A stretch of 9,174 nt of DNA from an uncultured Oscillospiraceae bacterium (GTDB lineage: Bacteria; Bacillota; Clostridia; Oscillospirales; Acutalibacteraceae), in contig CAJJPG010000076.1 of assembly GCA_905193585.1 (NCBI GenBank), forward strand, positions 1 to 9,174, read 5' to 3'. Below are positions 7,203-9,174 of the stretch, piece by piece. Position numbers and translations under genes: made by a program. Below the pieces are notes generated by a model. The model was given only the letters and a program-made list of their open reading frames with translations, ran no database searches and was not told where the DNA came from. Within the stretch, counting starts at the first letter, position 1, and every line of letters starts with the position of its first letter.

Positions 7203-8290
7203 AAAACAGCTTCGGCAGCTCGGTTATTTTAACGCTGTTCGGCGAAAGCCACGGTTTAGGTTTAGGCGCGGTGCTTGACGGCTTAGCCCCCGGAATTACG
7301 GTGGATGAGGATTTTATACGCAGTCAGTTATCCCTCCGCCGCCCCGTGGGCGATATTTCAACGCCGAGAGCAGAGCCTGATAATTTTGTAATAGAAAGCG
7401 GAGTTTTCGGCGGCAAAACTACGGGAACGCCTATCTGCATAGTAATACCAAACGTTAACACCCGCTCTAAGGATTACAGCGAGCTGCGCTCAAAGGCGCG
7501 CCCGGGTCACGCGGACTATGCGGCGTACACAAAATACCACGGCTTTGAAGATTACCGCGGCGGCGGGCATTTCAGCGGCAGAATTACTGCGGGAATTGTA
7601 GCTGCGGGCGCTATTACAATTTCGGCGCTTAAAAATAAGGGAATATATATAGGCACGCACATTAAAAGCATAGCAGGGGTAGCAGACCGCGAATTCCGGA
7701 ATATCGCGGACGATATAAAGGCACTGTCGCAAAAGGAATTTGCCGTGCTTGAAGATGGCGTTAAAGAAAAAATGATAAACGAGATAACCGCCGCCAAAGC
7801 GGACGGCGACAGCGTGGGCGGCGTGCTTGAAACTGCGGTTATCGGCTTGCCGTCAGGCGTCGGTGAGCCGTGGTTCGGCGGGGTGGAAAATGTGCTTTCT
7901 TCAGCGCTTTTCGCCGTGCCTGCGGTAAAGGGCGTTGAGTTCGGCGCGGGCTTTGCGCTTGCAAATATGCGCGGCAGTGCCGCCAATGATGAATTTTTCT
8001 GCGCGGACGGTAAAATTACCACCGCCACCAACAATAACGGCGGCATAAATGGTGGAATTACTAACGGTATGCCCGTTGTTTTCCGCTGTGCGGTAAAGCC
8101 CACGCCCACAATTCACAAAGAACAGAATACTGTAGATTTTATAAAGAATGAAAACGTTAAAATTACGGCGGGCGGCAGGCATGACCCCTGTATTGTCCAC
8201 CGCGCGCGCGTGGTTATTGACAGTATTACCGCAATAGCGCTTTGCGATATGCTGGCGGGCAGATTCGGTACTGATTGGTTGGGTGAATAA
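7199..8290 (+). CDS. aroC: Chorismate synthase
   Basis: AroC makes chorismate from 5-enolpyruvylshikimate 3-phosphate in an FMN-dependent reaction, the last common step for aromatic compounds. The 363-residue protein shows the family signatures in order: FGESHG (14-19, with H18), RPGHAD (101-106), GGGHFSGR (121-128), NNNGGINGGITNGMP, KPTPTI and RHDP (327-330). The middle signature reads GGGHFSGR instead of the more common GGGRSSxR. It starts with GTG 7199, overlapping the aroB stop as GTGA, and has AAGGGGG at 7184-7190, which supports this start over downstream ones. The N-terminus MKNSFG places FGESHG at the expected distance. The next gene begins immediately after its TAA. There is no flavin reductase domain, so it should be the monofunctional form. 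Confidence 0.95.
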   Translation: MKNSFGSSVILTLFGESHGLGLGAVLDGLAPGITVDEDFIRSQLSLRRPVGDISTPRAEPDNFVIESGVFGGKTTGTPICIVIPNVNTRSKDYSELRSKARPGHADYAAYTKYHGFEDYRGGGHFSGRITAGIVAAGAITISALKNKGIYIGTHIKSIAGVADREFRNIADDIKALSQKEFAVLEDGVKEKMINEITAAKADGDSVGGVLETAVIGLPSGVGEPWFGGVENVLSSALFAVPAVKGVEFGAGFALANMRGSAANDEFFCADGKITTATNNNGGINGGITNGMPVVFRCAVKPTPTIHKEQNTVDFIKNENVKITAGGRHDPCIVHRARVVIDSITAIALCDMLAGRFGTDWLGE

Positions 8291-9174
8291 ATGGAATACG
8301 GCTGTATAGGTGAAAAGCTTTCGCACAGCTTTTCAAAAATAATTCACGCAAGGTTAGCGGACTATAATTACGAGCTTTGCGAAATACCGCGCGGCGAATT
8401 GGATAGCTTTATGAAAAAAGCCGATTTTAAGGCGATAAACGTTACAATTCCTTATAAACAGGCGGTTATACCTTATTTGTATTATATAAGCAACACCGCA
8501 AAAAAAATAGGCGCGGTAAACACCGTAGTTAATAAAAACGGCAAATTATACGGCTATAATACCGATTTTTCGGGGCTGCGCTCGCTGATAATCCGTCAGG
8601 GAGCTGTCTTAAAGGGCGGAAAAGCGCTTATTTTAGGCTCTGGCGGCACTTCAAAAACCGCCGCGGCGGTAGCCGAGGATTTGGGCGCAAAGGAAATATA
8701 CCGCGTTTCAAGGTCCGGCTTGGACGGCGCTATTACCTATAATGATGCTTATAAAAAACACAGTGACGCCACTGCAATAATTAACACCACCCCATGCGGA
8801 ATGTACCCGAATATAGGCGTTTCGGCAATAGATTTAAGCCGATTTGAAAATGTGAAAAGCGTTACCGACGCGGTTTACAATCCGCTTTCAAGCGCGCTTG
8901 TTATATCGGCGCGCGAAAGGGGCATAAACGCATCGGGCGGGCTTTATATGCTGGTTTCCCAAGCGGCATACGCGGTGGAAAAGTTTACGGGCGGCAGCAT
9001 AACCGCAGATAAAACCGAAGAGGTCTACCGCGAAATTTTAAGGGATAAAAAGAATATTGTGCTTATAGGTATGCCCGGCTGCGGCAAGACCACAATCGGT
9101 AAAATATTAGCCGAAGAACTTCAAAAAAATTTCACCGATACCGACGATGAAATTATAAAACGTATAAATATGCC
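8291..9174 (+). CDS. Shikimate dehydrogenase - shikimate kinase fusion (AroE-AroK), 3' end cut by window
   Basis: One open frame of 294 codons without a stop runs off the window. Residues 1 to about 250 are shikimate dehydrogenase (dehydroshikimate to shikimate, NADPH): SHSFSKIIH (11-19), NVTIPYK with catalytic K56, GAVNTV (N77), GYNTDFSG with catalytic D92, glycine-rich dinucleotide loop GSGGTSKT (116-123), INTTPCGMYP (164-173), and GLYMLVSQA (217-225, conserved Q224). After almost no linker (about residues 252-255), shikimate kinase begins: NIVLIGMPGCGKTTIGK (255-271) contains Walker A with K266, and FTDTDDEI (281-288) holds the DxD of the kinase, D285 being the likely shikimate-binding Asp. 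The two halves therefore catalyse consecutive steps. ATG 8291 follows the aroC stop with no gap, with GGGTGA at 8281-8286. Roughly 130-150 kinase residues should lie beyond the window. The domain calls are firm; completeness of the kinase is not visible. Confidence 0.9.
   Translation, partial: MEYGCIGEKLSHSFSKIIHARLADYNYELCEIPRGELDSFMKKADFKAINVTIPYKQAVIPYLYYISNTAKKIGAVNTVVNKNGKLYGYNTDFSGLRSLIIRQGAVLKGGKALILGSGGTSKTAAAVAEDLGAKEIYRVSRSGLDGAITYNDAYKKHSDATAIINTTPCGMYPNIGVSAIDLSRFENVKSVTDAVYNPLSSALVISARERGINASGGLYMLVSQAAYAVEKFTGGSITADKTEEVYREILRDKKNIVLIGMPGCGKTTIGKILAEELQKNFTDTDDEIIKRINM

Noticed and set aside
7552..8109. Minus-strand 185-codon open frame.
   Set aside because: It lies wholly opposite aroC, has low-complexity Pro/Ser/Ala-rich composition and no recognisable domain; it is an antisense shadow of a GC-biased coding region.
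7901..8326. Minus-strand 141-codon open frame across the aroC/aroE-aroK junction.
   Set aside because: It is antisense to two well-supported genes and has no recognisable motif.

Overview
The window looks like a chromosomal piece of an anaerobic Firmicute of the class Clostridia, probably an uncultured gut-type lineage. The evidence is the gene content (a RecD2-type helicase, a ComF-type protein and an MreB-type protein in a row), Shine-Dalgarno sites ahead of most genes, moderate GC content with frequent ATA isoleucine codons, and tightly packed co-directional genes. All genes are on the + strand. No rRNA, tRNA, insertion sequence, CRISPR array or phage gene was seen.

Left part (1-3650) is a housekeeping cluster: the 3' part of recD2 (the window opens inside the gene), a comF-family gene that overlaps it but carries an in-frame TAA in the middle, and an MreB-like actin-family gene.

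Middle (3651-3909) is a 259-base intergenic region that is fully occupied by regulation. It holds a sigma-A-type promoter, a 22-codon leader peptide rich in Phe and Tyr, a candidate antiterminator and a strong intrinsic terminator. Together these form a classic ribosome-mediated transcription attenuator, which would sense charged tRNA-Phe and tRNA-Tyr.

Right part (3910-9174) is the aromatic amino acid operon governed by that attenuator: a class I aminotransferase, bifunctional chorismate mutase/prephenate dehydratase (pheA), 3-dehydroquinate synthase (aroB), chorismate synthase (aroC), and a gene cut by the window end that encodes shikimate dehydrogenase fused directly to shikimate kinase (aroE-aroK). 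Junctions are 4-base overlaps (pheA/aroB, aroB/aroC) or zero spacing (aminotransferase/pheA, aroC/aroE-aroK), so translational coupling is likely. The genes cover DAHP to dehydroquinate (AroB), dehydroshikimate to shikimate 3-phosphate (AroE-AroK), EPSP to chorismate (AroC), chorismate to phenylpyruvate (PheA) and a final transamination. DAHP synthase, dehydroquinase, EPSP synthase and prephenate dehydrogenase are not in the window and may lie downstream or elsewhere.

The points most worth a second look are the Phe/Tyr attenuator, the AroE-AroK fusion and the interrupted comF gene.
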